64,000 nt of DNA from assembly GCA_948567375.1 (NCBI GenBank), contig OX419756.1:55096552-55160551 (forward strand), written 5' to 3'. Below the pieces are notes generated by a model. That model ran no database searches and was not told where the DNA came from. It worked only from the letters and a program-made list of their open reading frames with translations. Positions 12,335-24,301 of the stretch are shown in pieces. The translations under genes were made by a program, and so were the position numbers. The stretch's first letter is position 1. Each line of letters opens with the position of its first letter. The stretch is from Lunularia cruciata (taxonomy: Eukaryota; Streptophyta; Marchantiopsida; Lunulariales; Lunulariaceae).

Positions 12335-14220
12335 ACGATAAACATATGCAAAATTGCCAATACCAACAAAGTGGCAAAGGAAAAATCCTCAAGTCATCAA
12401 TGTATCTTTGGAGGAGGAAAGTGAAGACACAAAGGAAGAAGAAGAAGGAGGAAATTTCTTCACTCTACAAAAGATAGTAATCAGGTCCAAAGAAACAAAT
12501 AACTATGAAGATGTGTATTATGCACTAAATGAGGAGGTTCAAAGAGCTTAGGAAGAGGAACAAGCCAAAAACAAAGAGGAGCAAGTAGGTCTTTGCACCA
12601 ATAGTGAGCAATACCAAAGATGTACTCCAAGCCCAAGAACCTTGCACCCAAGATCAAAAAGTTGGACCTTCAAGCACAAAGCACAAATAAGTGAAATAAG
12701 CTAAAGGTGATTCATAGCTCAAAGAAGCAAAATAGCTTAAAATACAAGAACCCAATCTAGCAAAAGAGCAAGGAGACCTCTAGGTGTATATCAAAGACAA
12801 AGAACAAGATCCTTTTGAGCTAGTACAAGTGCTGGTGAGTTCTCACTTAGTTCAAGAACACAATGCCCCAATATTGGAGGGAGCTAAATTTGTGATACAT
12901 TTGATAGGGCCAATCCAAGAGCTAATGGAGCAAATCTCACCAATATACCAAGAATCCTACAAAGATGTCACCAAGTACACTTCTCTTGATTAAATACTAC
13001 ATAAGAACTCCTATATGATAAGGGCAAAGCAAGCCAAAGCAAAGGAGGAGATAGGAAGAATATGAAACTTGTACTAGGAGGAAGTAAGGAGAATGCCATA
13101 ATGCAAGAGAACTTCAAGGCAAAGACCCAAAATACCTCACTTCTTGCAGATCAAACAAAGAAGGATGAATAAAGTAAGAGATTGCAAGGAGAGTTGAGAG
13201 TGCTTTGGCTCAAGACCAAAGGTAAATATCAAGGGCACAAATAGCAACTGAAAAGCTAGGGATGAGGAAGTAGAGAGAATCCAAGGGGAGTTGAAAACAA
13301 GACCAAGATTTTCTTGGTGATCTTAGATATAAAATTTGGCAAAAACCAAAGTGAATTGGCTATGAAATTGGAAGTGATGGCTGACAAATTGAAGAAGCAA
13401 AAGGAGTAGGCAGAAAATCAACATGGATTAGTGGATAAGATAACCATAAAAGTCTACATAGTACAAACCAACATTTGGAAGAGGAGAAGGTGAAGATACT
13501 CAAGCAATTGGACTACATTTAAGACCAATTTGTGGAGATGGTGGAGAAAGCAACCTAAGGAAGGATGGAAAAGATGAAGATGCAAAGACTCAAAGATCCA
13601 AAGCTTGGAGGGGAAGGTTTAGGATAATAGAAAGCTCAATAGATTAGCAATTAAACTTAAGGAGCACTCTAATCATAAAATTGAATTCCTCCTCCTAGAG
13701 ATTTTAGAATATAGGAAGCAAATCAACCTCCTTATTAGCACATGTAGAGCAAAGTTAGCTCTTCATAATAGTTTTATGAAAAGACCTTTGTAGTTGTAAA
13801 AACCTTTGGGGAAGAATGCCTTCAAAGTTTTATAGACCGTTGCATATGTAACCTTTCAAGTTATAAGTCTGAAGAAGTAGAGTTCTAATTGTCTTGGGGA
13901 GGAAGTGATATCTTCCTTAACACTTTTGATTAGGAACAACACTTGTAGTTGTTAATTAGGCACCTTATTAACATGCATGTGCTTAGGATAAAATAGGAAG
14001 ATAGGATTAGCAATGTCCTATGTAGATACAAGTAAAAGATCTTTGGAATACCTCAACCGTTACCTCAACCGTTAGATCTTTGGAATACTTCAACCGTTAG
14101 ATCTCTTTGGGGTTGAACAAGAGAAAGTATTTAAGACTTAAGCCCAATGTAACCAAGATTCATTCATGCTTAATCCAAGTTGAGCAAAAGATCTCTAAGG
14201 TCCTTTTTGCTAATTGCTGT

Positions 14221-14340
14221 AACTTGAGTATTGGTGAATGCCTTTGTTGATTAGTGGCTAGGAATCTTTGTAGTAGGATCAAATTGAGTATTGCTGAATG
14301 CCTTTGTTGAATAGTGGTAAGGAATCTTTGTAGTAAGAAC
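14221..14340. repeat. 60-bp tandem duplication
   Basis: 14221-14280 and 14281-14340 align without gaps and differ at only a few positions. Each unit ends in a GGAATCTTTGTAGTA segment. Together with the shorter direct repeats at 14043-14105 it resembles the internal repetition of an LTR, but no LTR ends are evident. Confidence 0.85.
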
Positions 14341-14700
14341 ATAGGTACTTGATTGTAGAGAGACATTCATACTTATCTAGGGTGTGTGATCCCTAAGGTT
14401 TTGAAAGAGCAATGCACTATATTGAAGGGTCATATGATGAACTAGAGCAATGAAAGTCCTATAGAATTGAAAAAAAAAGCATCTTGCCTATGTATAGACT
14501 CCTTTGGAGTTATTCCTTTTGTGGAGAGTAACAAACAACCTTTGAAGTTGACATCTTTGGGGTAGAGTGGCCTTTGTAGTGGAGTGAATCATCACCTTTA
14601 GGACTTACTTGGAATTCATTTGTAGTGCAAGTGATATTTAATTTGACCTTTCTTGTAGTCACTATATGGGATGAAACTACACTCTTCTAAGAATGGTTTC

Positions 14701-16264
14701 TGCCCAAGAAGTTAAATAGGAAATAACAAACAAATTGCAACTTAGTGACACTTCCCTTCACTTCTAGTCATTTTAGACCAATATCCTTGAACAACATTAT
14801 TTTACCAATTTCACTAGCATTTGGCCGACATCAAGTTGCAATAATTTGCTCAAGTTTAAGAAAGTATAACTATATCATTGTATAGAAAATCTTAGTGTTT
14901 CTCTAGATTATCTTGATCCTTAAAAAATAATAAAAAATCTCTTATGCATCTAATGTCATTCTTATCAAAATTTGAATATCATGTTTGAATTTGATCAAGG
15001 TTCATCTTAATAAGAAATTACACACCACCAAAATTCAACTCAAGATTAGTGGAAATAGTATAAGTCTAGCCCTTAAGAGATATTATAAGCTCACACATAA
15101 GATAAGCTCTTCTCATGGAGGTATAAGCCTAAGCTTATAATTCTATAAATTCAAATTTAAAATCCTCAACTTACCATAAATTCTGCTTGAAATAAAACTA
15201 CAAAATGAAAGGATTATTTTTAGATAGTAACTTTTTTCTTGATAATATTTTGAGCTTTTGAACTTCTGATTCTTTGAATCTTAATTTCCTATTTATTTTT
15301 ATTTCAATATAAGACAAACCAAAACTGCCAATTTATTTAGATGACCCTTTATGCTATTTGACTTTATTATATTGAGTTCAAAGCATCCAATCACCGTCTC
15401 AAAGTAATTGGTCAATCTTCCGTATTGATGGCGATTGATGGTAATTCATAGCACTTTTTGGGCCAAATCCTAACTTCATTTCTCTGTTTTATTGTATTAT
15501 CATTAATACGCCTGATCAACTTGATAGATGGTATTGCCCCAAGACCTTGATGTCTTGATTGGATTGGTAGATCCAAAAAAATTGAATGTACTTTTAAGAA
15601 AATGATGAATAAAACACCTATTGAGACGAAAGCAAAACTTCTTTCCCGTAGGTGGACGTGCCATCTCCATCTCCATTGGATTACCAACAAGCAATCTGCA
15701 AAATGATGGATATCTTGCATTGAGTCTCTTATGACCCCTTGTAGAAAAGGTTTTTGCTTTTGGTCTTAGTTGAAAAGGCTTGTGGCCTGATTGGGCACTT
15801 TTCTATGTAACGAGGATGTTCTTGCCTTGAGTAGAAATATTAGGGGTTTCAGAAATAGTTTTACCAAGCTCCACATATTTTCATATAGATTTGTATGAAG
15901 TGTTGACTAAATTGGGTGTGTTGGCCGGAGGAAGAGAAGCCCACTATGGATTTTTGTCCAAGTTCCTCATTATTGGCAAACTCCATAACAAGTGGTTTGT
16001 AGGAAGTAAGGGATATTGAGTTTTCCGTTGGCACATTGGAAAGCATTAATTACAATTTAGGGTTAATAAAGTGTTTGGTTTAGGGTGAATCTTGTTTGCA
16101 CTACCGTACTTTGCCTTTCTCTCTCTGGGAACACACAGGGTGCCTAACTATGGAGCCTATAGATCAAAGGTTATAGATTAACTTGTTCATACTAGTTTGA
16201 GCGTATGTAGAACCCAACCAATAAAACCTTTTGCTCTAGGTTTTGGTATTCTTGGTATCGGGTA
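14701..16264. other. intergenic, no gene recognised
   Basis: The frames at 15412-15720 and 15503-15694 (minus) carry no motif I can name. A 20-base segment at about 15842-15865 recurs in reverse orientation near 32525-32545, so part of this stretch belongs to an unidentified dispersed repeat. Confidence 0.4.
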
Positions 16265-16480
16265 AGGTGGTAATGGGCAACCTAACCTGTCATCATAACA
16301 CGCACTCCTTGTCTGTTGGTCATCATTCCCAACATTACCAAGGAGAAATACACATCAGTCTAAGAAGGAAAGAACCTAAGTGCAACACACGCACACCAAT
16401 CCAAACCAATTGGGCGTACGAACAAGCATGCAAACACAAAGAGGATCCAACCAAAAGAACTCAACAACAACTCTCCATGC
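16265..16480 (-). mobile_element. relic of the methyltransferase-element leader region
   Basis: Read on the minus strand, this stretch matches the leader of the large gypsy element at about 21060-21295. Shared segments include GGGCAACCT, CATCATAACACGCACTCC and GAGGATCCAA, in the same order and spacing. It is strongly diverged and carries no coding region. It shows that the element family has been in this neighbourhood for a long time. Confidence 0.6.
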
Positions 16481-18879
16481 TTTTGGTGGAAATCAGCTTC
16501 AAAGCTCCCTGCCCTTCAATTTTTACTCCAGCTTCCTAAATTATGCACCTCAGATTTTAGCCAGTTCCTAATCCAAGTGTAGAACTTCTATTTGTTTTGT
16601 TGGAGAAAATCCTATGAAACTCAAATGGATGTATTTTCTTTGTGTGGCTGAAATCCAAGAATTCTAGAATTCAATGGAAAGCATGTGAGATAAGCTTTCC
16701 AATGACATGAAATATACCTCAATCTGATTACTACAGCTCCCTTGACAAGCTCCCAAACTTGGCCAATTGCTCATAGGTTTTTACCCTAATTTTGAAATCC
16801 CTATTTTAGGGTTTGCTCCTGGTTCTTGGCAATTTTTCCCCATATTTCTGATTCAAAAGTACACTTGATCCTCACAAACACTTTGGCAACCTGAAACCAT
16901 CAATCATAGTCACAATGTAAGAGAATTGACATTCAATTAAGATGGAAGATAAAAATTGCTTATGACAATATTTGCAGCAGAGTTTCTTGCATCAATTCTC
17001 ACTCTCTATGAATCCAAAGTCAACCAAAATTTTCATAGTAGTTTTTTGTGCTTTTTTCTAACCCTTTGCAAATTTCAATACCCTAATCCAACCTCAAACC
17101 CCAGATATGGATCAATTCTTGAGTTGGGCTAACTTGTGAGCTCTATAGACCCAAGTATGCTTGATCCAAAGACCTTGAATTTTCTATTTAAAAATTCACA
17201 TGAAATCTTTACATAGAGGTGAAAAGCCTAACTACCAACAAGACTGGAAATTTTCACAAGGTGATTTGAACCACAACTTCAGGAATGACAAAAATTCCAA
17301 ACCTAATTAGCATCTCATCTCCAACACCTCACTTTCCAAAACTCCAACTTCATTGACCAGATCTGATTTGATTTGAGATTGATCAGATTCTAACATTTCT
17401 TGAGCTCAACACTACAAAACCTTTGTCATTTTTTCTATTCCCTTAACAGATCATGAAAATGCCTCACAAAGCTCCCCAAATTGTCTATTGTGTCCTCTTG
17501 GGTATGAATTCTACCCCCCTTTTTCAATTGATCATATCTATTATAGAATTGACTCAAATCTCTCAAATTTTGTCTCAAAATTGTAGCATGTCTACTTTCT
17601 CTCCAACGGTGGTCTTTTTTCCTCAAATGCTCCTCTTGAACTCACCCAATTGTCCAAAAACTCTTGACTTCTCTCTTGGAAACCAATCTCTTGTAATTTT
17701 GTCTTTTAGCTCCTCACCTTTTGACAAGTGGACCCCACAACTCCACCTTGAAGCTCATGAGCAAAAATTCAGGAATTTCCTAACTATAGGAGCACATATA
17801 TTGTTAAGTCCCAGACTTGCTTGTAAGTAAGCACCGAAAGGACGATAGGATTTGGGTTTTCCATCATCAAATCCGTGAATAGCATCCCAAAACATCTCAC
17901 CATCCAATCCCATAAGCCGTCATAGTGTAGAATCTAAAGCCTGATGAGAAAAGGATTTGGGAGTGGCATCAAGAGCATGGGACATTGCATGCTCAAATGC
18001 CTCCTTTGATGTTCTAACACTCACGCTCTGCTACAACTCGCACTCCCAATGTCCTCCCCTCCTTGAGACTCCTTGACTAAACACCTCCTCTGTCTCTCCA
18101 CTCGCCCTCCTCTATATTCATCAGAGCCCTCAAACATGATAAGATCATAACCCACTAGCCAATCACATATATGTACATAGATTGTTCACATGGCAACATC
18201 AATGTCTCATCCGCCGGATCTATCATACCACCTACTCCACTAATATGGGGATAAACTATGATAAGTTACTTTTTACAAGTTCCGCAAACCACAACATGAC
18301 AACGCCAATTGTTGCCAATTGTTGTAGTGTGTTAACTTAGGATTAAATGTGCTTACTTCACGTGTAGCCCCTTGATGGTCCATAGAACATCAATTAACAA
18401 AATGTTTGTTGATTGTCCTTGACATTTGTGAGAAAAATCTTGTGACTTGGAATCTTCTACAATGAAAGCTTAGTACAATTCATGAATCCTAATCTTACAC
18501 TTCATGCTAAGAAATACCTTGTGACCTGCATTGTCATCGGGAAAGTAGCCTACGTGTAGCCTTGATGCCATTTGGTGTGAAAGTCTTTCTTTCTTTTTTC
18601 CTCTTCTTCTTGTTGCAAGGAACTTGGATTTTTTTATGTCAATGTATCTCGGGAGTTGTTTTATGCTACCTTGTCCTAGAAATTTTTTCTATATTATTGT
18701 AAAGGCCGGAAGTAGTTTTGTGTTGTTGTAAGCTCAAGAGTTCGTTTAATTTTGCTTGAGCCAAGAGTTTCTTTGTGTTATACAAACTCGGGGCTTAAAT
18801 TCATGTTAGAGGAGCTCTAGATTTTGTTTATGTTGTTGGGGCCTTAGGAGTATTTTTCATTTAGTAGTAGAGCAAAAGA
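16481..18879. other. no gene recognised; possibly more diverged element DNA
   Basis: The longest frame (17453-17830, plus, 125 codons) has no recognisable motif and lies in sequence resembling a decayed transposon leader. Weak resemblance to the reverse complement of the large element's leader continues to about 16.8 kb and then fades. 18560-18880 is T-rich and then shifts sharply to the purine-rich array. Confidence 0.35.
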
Positions 18880-19156
18880 GTTTTAAGCATTGAGACAAGA
18901 GAAGAGAAAAGGTGTGAGAGAGGGTCAGGGAGTTTTTTTTCTAGAAAAAGGGAGCTTATGGCAGGACTGGACAGGGGAAGAGGACCATTCAAAGAGAAAA
19001 GGAAACAAGAGAGGAGAGGGGGAGAAGGCTATCGAGGGCTTGGACTATATAGAGGGAAGAGGAGGGTTTAGAGAGGGAGTAACGGGAGAGGGAGAATAGG
19101 TCAGGACAGTTGAGATTTCTTGAAGGAGAGTGATGTTTATGTTTGGAGAAGAAGGC
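18880..19156. repeat. purine-rich low-complexity flank of the tandem array
   Basis: The plus strand is dominated by G and A, with short GAGAGGG-type runs, and leads directly into the 46-bp array. The open frame at 18890-19099 results from this composition. Confidence 0.6.
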
Positions 19157-19650
19157 CTATAGAGTTTTTTTGGAAAGTGGCTGCAGGAAGAAATTTTCAC
19201 AAGAGAGAGTGAAGGGTTTGGAAAGTTGCAGCATGAAAGAAATTTTTGCAAGAAAGAATGAAGGGTTTGTGAGGGCTGCCAGAAGACAATTTTTGCAGGA
19301 ATGTGAAGTGGTTTGGTGAGAGTCCATGAAGGCAGTTTTTGCAGGAATGTGAGGGGTTTTGTGAGGACAGTAGGAAGGTAAATTTTTGCAGGAGTATGAA
19401 GTATTTGTGAGGGCTGTAGGAAGACAATTTTTGCAGGAATGTGAAGTGGTTTGGTGAGGGTGCAGGAAGGCAATTTTTGCAGGACTGTGAAGGGTTTGTG
19501 ATGGCTGGAGGAAGACAATTTTTGCAAGAATGTGAAGTGGTTTGGTGAGGGTGCATGAAGGCAATTTTTGCAAGAAAGTGAGGGATTTTGTGAGGACAAT
19601 AGGAAGGAAAATTTTTGCAGGACCGTGAAGGGTTTGTGAGGGCTGCAGGA
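19157..19650. repeat. 46-bp purine-rich tandem array, left part
   Basis: About ten imperfect units of 45-47 bp contain the core GACAATTTTTGCAGGAATGTG. Because the period is not a multiple of three and the minus strand lacks stop trinucleotides, several minus frames stay open with the repeated string PAKIVFLQPS; these are not genes. The array is interrupted at 19650 by the gypsy element and resumes at 29555 with the expected continuation of the interrupted unit. Confidence 0.85.
19647..19650. other. target-site duplication, left (AGGA)
   Basis: The left flank reads GGCTGCAGGA and the right flank AGGAAGACAATTT. Intact array units elsewhere (29806-29825) read GGCTGCAGGAAGACAATTT. So AGGA was duplicated on insertion. 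Four-base duplications occur among Ty3/gypsy elements. Confidence 0.85.
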
Positions 19651-20099
19651 TGTCACGCCATTTGTAGTTCCGCATCTAGATGCTTGGACACTGGAGTTCC
19701 AGTGATAGTAGTTAGAGTTATTCTAGCAGTTTCTCAGGGACTACTTTCCGACGGTTAGATTTCATGTTCGGGGTACTGACTTCACGATGGGGCCCACCGT
19801 CACTTTGCACCGTTTGCACCATCGAGTGTGCCGTCAGCGGGACCGTTAGGGTTTCAGGGCTAGCTCAAGTCCAGGGGTATAGTTTTGAAGGTGAGCTCCA
19901 GAGAGCTCACTTCTCTGATGTTGAGCCTTTGAGTTCCTGGCTATGGTGGACAGAGGCCGGCGAGCGTCACCTGGATTCTCTATGCTTGAGCGGGTGTGGC
20001 TTGACTGTAATCAGTGCCCAGTTGTTGGCAGTTTATAGAGTGACAGATCAAGTACTGATCTGAGTTGAGTTGAGTTGAGAATGTTAAGTAATCTGATTA
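19651..20099 (+). repeat. LTR segment L, 5' copy (449 bp)
   Basis: It begins TGTCACGCC at the host junction and ends CTGATTA before the leader. It matches 28995-29448 with 14 substitutions, all transitions by my count, plus one 5-bp GAGTT unit difference. Unlike the 3' copy, it is not followed by segment S. Confidence 0.9.
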
Positions 20100-20108
20100 C
20101 ATCAGAGA
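20097..20108 (+). promoter_or_regulatory. possible degenerate primer-binding site
   Basis: Immediately after segment L the sequence TTACATCAGAGA matches 8 of 12 bases of the initiator-Met tRNA complement TGGTATCAGAGC. Its position at the L/internal junction is right for a primer site, but the match is weak. Confidence 0.35.
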
Positions 20109-21381
20109 AGTGAAGTCAGGGGGAAATCGGGTGCAGGAACGTTGGGTGTTGGTGGTATCTCCAAGCTCGGTGGATCGTGGTAGCTCGATTCAGGTTCTGT
20201 GTTTCCCTAGTGTACAGAAGCTCATGTAGTTGATGCAAATTTGGCAGTTAGGCGGACGGTGTGCGGAAGCGCTGGCCAAATTTTGAGCAAAGAAGGAGCA
20301 ATTTTCGAGCAGTGTTGTGATTTTGAGCTCAAGAGGTGAAGGCAGGACCAATTTGCTACGAGTTGTGCTCAGAAAGTGAAATTGAAGGTGGAGTTGGAAA
20401 GCTCTTCTCATGAAATTGTGATTTGGAAAAACCCGTTTTGTCAATTTGGCTCGAGTGGAAAGTTAGCGGGGAATTTGGCGGACATCCATCTTTAGGGTTT
20501 ACGTAAGATTTTATGTCAGATTTTGGGCCAGAATTGGAGGAGTTTTGCTGTTTGGCCAGATTTGGAGAAGTTTCGCTAGTTTGGAGGAGTTTCGCAGATT
20601 TGGAGAAGTTTCGCCAATTTTGGAGGAGGTTCAAAGTGGCAACAAGAAAGGCCTCATTTGGCTGAATTTTGGCGTTTCGAGGCTTCGAGGCATAGGGCTG
20701 TGGGCTATGAGAGGCTACGAAGGCCTAGAAGGGCCAGCTTGCTGGCGTGAGGCTAGCTAGTTTAGTGTAGATCTTGGTCATTGGTTGGCAAAATCTGCCT
20801 TTCTTGCTAGATTGTGCACAACAGGGTTTGACCCCTAGATCTCTTGTTCCTAGACTGGTGCCCTAGCCAACTGGTCCACCCTCACTTGTTGTCATAGTGA
20901 CTGTGCCATTGTTTTCTATACACATGTAGCTTTGGCTAGGAGAGGCAGTTTGATCCCACTCTTGGTGATCCTGGTAGCTTAGGACTTAGATACGAACTGC
21001 TCTTATGTCAAATGCCAAATGGTGGCAGAGTCAATCCCGTGTTGTGTTATGAGGTGGAGGGTTTTTGTTTAGATTTCTTGTGATTGGATCCCCTCCATTC
21101 TCTACTTCTTGTTTGTGCACCACGTTTGTGTGAGGTGCCCTGACTTTTGAGCGTTGGTGCTCTGGTGTGCTCTTGGTGGTGAGGCTGGAGTGATGACCAG
21201 TCAGACTACCTTTGTTTCTCTCCGGTGAGGCAGGAAGTGATGACCTGCAGACCGTGAGAGTGCGTGTTATGATGGCAGGTTACAGGTTGCCCTTCCCCTA
21301 GTGTAGTTATCTCGGTAGAGTTACATTAGTGGGTGGTGTTGAGTTGGTGTTGGCACTTGGTGGGGTGCTTGCGGTTGCGAC
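20109..21381 (+). other. untranslated leader of the methyltransferase element
   Basis: There is no coding motif. 20540-20640 carries a short repetition of GGAGAAGTTTCGC/GGAGGAGTTTCGC, and 21020-21300 is the part conserved in the relics at 16.3 kb and 37.0 kb. Confidence 0.6.
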
Positions 21382-23590
21382 TTGCGGTTGCAGTTGGTGG
21401 TTCGGGTTTGCTGTTGCAGTTACGTGGTCACGACGGAGTTCTTTGGAGATTCCAGAGGAGTTAGCCCTGTAGTATGCAGTGGGTTTACTCGGAGTGGTGC
21501 TCGGTATCAGCCTGTATCTGAGGTCCCAGTGAGGGAGGAGATTGACTCTGAGTTGGAGTTCGACATAGGAGCTGATTCAGTTGAGAGTGCACTTGGTGTG
21601 TCCGCACCATTGTTGTGGGACATGGACGAGATTTATGGGGCCTCCAAAGGCCCTAGGCGTTACTCTGGTATAGTGGGTACCATTGAGTTGGATGACTTCA
21701 TCCAGGAGTTCGATAGTTGGTGTGATCTGTAGCAGATGCGGAACCCGACTTTGTTCACACCCTTCATGGCATGGAAGGGGTTGTTTCAGCACTTGGAGGG
21801 TCCACCGATGGATGATTACCATGAGTTTAGGAGAGCTCATTTGGAGGAGATTGAGTTATGGAGATAGTATTGGTCTCCATCACTTCAGGTTCAGTGGCCG
21901 GGAGTAGGTCAGCTGTACCTACGAGTTCTAGCTTGAGTAGTGTTGGTGGAGCTAGTGGAGGTGCACTAGCTGGAGATAGTGCTACTACGAGTGGAGGTAC
22001 CGCTGCAGGAGGTGGTGTGGTACCGGGGTTTAACCCCATGGTGGAGTTCTTCCTATGTTTGAGGCAGAACTACCAGGGAGTGCGGACTGACAAGCTGAGG
22101 AGCTTACAGGAGTTCCAGCGGAAGGCTGGAGAGAGCCTACGCGAGGCATACACTCGCATGAGGCGGCTGATCAGTTTCACTCAGGGAGTTACTGAGGGCC
22201 AGGCAGTCCAGTTTTGGTATGGGATACTGGACAGGGAGTTGCGACGTAGAGTTCATGATGCTACGTTGTTGCAGGCTACTTCACCCACTTTGGCAGTAGT
22301 CTTTGGTTTGGCTGAGCGTATTGAGCTCAACATGGTGGAGGAGAGAGTGGTGACATCTGGATTTAGTAGGGAGACCTCATCCACAGCTGTGACTTCTGCT
22401 AGAGTGCAGTAGAGTGCACCACGCCTAGTTGGTTTTTGAGGACAGGGTGGACAGCCCAGATCCTATGGAGCGAGTGGAGGGCCTAGTGGAGTTAGACCCT
22501 TACCCTCATTTTCAGGTCAGCAGCAGCCAGTGAGTGGTGGTGTTGCTTGTTGGACTTGTGGTGGACCTCACCATAGGAGAGAGTGTACTTAGGGCAGCAG
22601 ACCTGATACCTCTGGTGCATCACAGCCAGCACAGAGACAGTGTGAGCATTGCCACAGATTTGGTCACACTAGTGACCGGTGTTTTGACCTACACCCGGAG
22701 TTACGGAGTGGTAGGGCTGCTATGGCAGGTAGTAGAGGAGCTCCAGTTCATGGAGGACGAGGTGGTAGAGGTGGTGGTAGAGGATCTACACCTAGTAGAG
22801 GTGCAGTACCTGCCCTTACTTCTGACACAGCTATGGCTACTCGGATTGAGCAGTTGGAGCAGAGATTGGCTAGTATGGCTATTGCTCAGAGGAGATCAGA
22901 TTCGGGTGTTGAGGCTTCCACCTCATATGTTGGTGATAGAGATGCTTTGGACTTCATGTGCGGAGCAGCACAGGTGGATGCATTTGCAGCAGTGACTAGG
23001 AGTGCAGCACGTGCTCCAAAGCCTAGAGGAGCATCAGTGGAGTTGGACCCACAGAGAGGAGAGGTTGGGAGACAGGTCAGACTTCCCCAGCCTTTCACGC
23101 TATCTGAGGCATTGCAGACGACATCCATGGTTCCTAGACGTCCCAGTGCAGGTGTGGTAGGTGGTGATGGAGTACATGATGGAGTACCCGCTAGTCAGCC
23201 ACCTGCTACTACACAGACTGAGTCTAGCATGATGTTGGGGGCGGCTCAGCTGATTATGCGGCATCCTTTATTTTTAGCCAGCGACATGTTTACATTGGGA
23301 GTTGACCCAGCCCCAGTATTCCGGTTGGTTGCCACGTTGTGTGAGAGTAGGGATGGTGCAATTCCTACTGCTAGAGCATAGGTGGTTGGTAGTGGAGCTG
23401 ACTTGGTTGAGGAGCATGGGATCCGTTCAGCGACCAGTGGTGTAGGCAAGCAGCAGCGGCTAGACTGGAGGAGTTGCTAGCTAGACCGGCCTTTGAGAGA
23501 GCACGGTTTACACCTGGTGTTGTCCTATTGGATAACCAAAGGGGGATCTTTTGTTTAGTGGGACCTTCAGGGAAGGTCTATACACCATAG
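21382..23590 (+). pseudogene. gag: gag region of the methyltransferase element
   Basis: Capsid-type Gag is spread over two frames. Upstream it carries MAWKGLFQHLEGPPMDDY. After a frame change near 21860 comes the retrotransposon Gag block FQRKAGESLREAYTRMRRL, then GQAVQFWYGILD. Two CCHC knuckles follow: 22548-22586 (CWTCGGPHHRREC, one residue short of the standard spacing) and 22641-22682 (CEHCHRFGHTSDRC, standard CX2CX4HX4C). An RG-rich stretch (GGRGGRGGGRG) and a long Ser/Ala/Pro-rich linker lead into the protease. In-frame stops at 21730, 22410, 22444, 22590 and 23379 interrupt it; most sit where CAG, CGA or CAA would be read in the intact frame. Confidence 0.85.
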
Positions 23591-24298
23591 AGAGTCTTGT
23601 TAGACTCTGGTGCACAACCCCTTATGTTGGGGAAGGCTGCAGTTGTTGGTCTGGAGTTACGGAAGACCGATGTGGAGAGGTGTCCATTTCAGATCCAGAC
23701 ATCTCTTGGTGGTGGTTCGACACAGTATATCACACGTGGAGAGCTTGTTGTCCAGGTTCAGCCTAGTCATCCGACTGATAGCTCGGTGGTGAGAGCTCAG
23801 GCTATTGCGATGATAGCTGAGTCATATGATGTGCTAGTTGGGGGAGCAGTGTTATACCCTATGGGTTTCAGCATTGACTATTGGGAGGAGACAGCCTCTT
23901 ATAGACCTGGTTGGCAGTCTGGTGAGGGACGGGTATGTCGCCTACCAGTACGCTTCAATAGTGGCAGTCTTGGCTCACTACAGTCCGGGACCATGGCAGC
24001 ATCAATTTTAGCTTTCAGCGGTGCAATTACTTGGCCTGGTGACTTGTTGGAAGGGAACGCCCATGTAGAGGATACTCCAGTACCAGAGGAGATCACTCGG
24101 CTATGGAGTACAAGTGGGATTGTTCCATCCACCTTGGATGTTCCATTGTGGAGTTCAGAGGAGGCATTGCAGCAGCATGCAGATCAGTTGGTGCAGCAGG
24201 CTTGGAGTGGAGCCTTCGTACCATCAGGGGATGAGTGTGAGGATGAGCCTCCAGAGGCGATTGCTTTGACATCTCTGGATACCACACTCATTGCTTGG
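23591..24298 (+). pseudogene. aspartic protease region of the element
   Basis: The frame opens with LLDSGAQPLMLG, the retropepsin active-site motif (DSGA). Further on YDVLVGGAVLYPMGF corresponds to the second hydrophobic protease motif, where related elements read VGMDVLYPLGF. This domain would cut the polyprotein. A TAG at 24299 separates it from the methyltransferase in the same frame. Confidence 0.85.
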
Positions 24299-24301
24299 TA
24301 G

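Larger units (their letters stand above)
10850..14700 (+). other. decayed repeat, possibly an old retroelement
   Basis: This 3.8-kb block differs from its flanks: it is purine-rich on the plus strand between about 11.7 and 13.7 kb. It translates into broken frames dense in Lys, Glu and Gln, such as 12354-12551 and 12784-12993, that look like decayed coiled-coil or Gag-like sequence. Direct repeats flank this core on the right (14043-14105 and 14221-14340). I find no protease, reverse transcriptase or integrase motif and no defined ends. A degenerate non-autonomous LTR element is the best guess. Confidence 0.3.

Noticed and set aside
15412-15720. 102-codon minus-strand frame
   Set aside because: It has no recognisable domain; a second overlapping frame is equally open.
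17453-17830. 125-codon plus-strand frame
   Set aside because: It has no motif and lies in sequence that looks like decayed element leader, so length alone is not enough.
19045-19675. Three overlapping minus-strand frames of 119-203 codons
   Set aside because: They are translations of the 46-bp tandem array, open in several frames because the repeat lacks stop trinucleotides on that strand.
21023-21040. TGGTGGCAGAGTC as primer-binding site of the methyltransferase element
   Set aside because: It lies almost 1 kb inside the element, far from the end of the 5' LTR segment.
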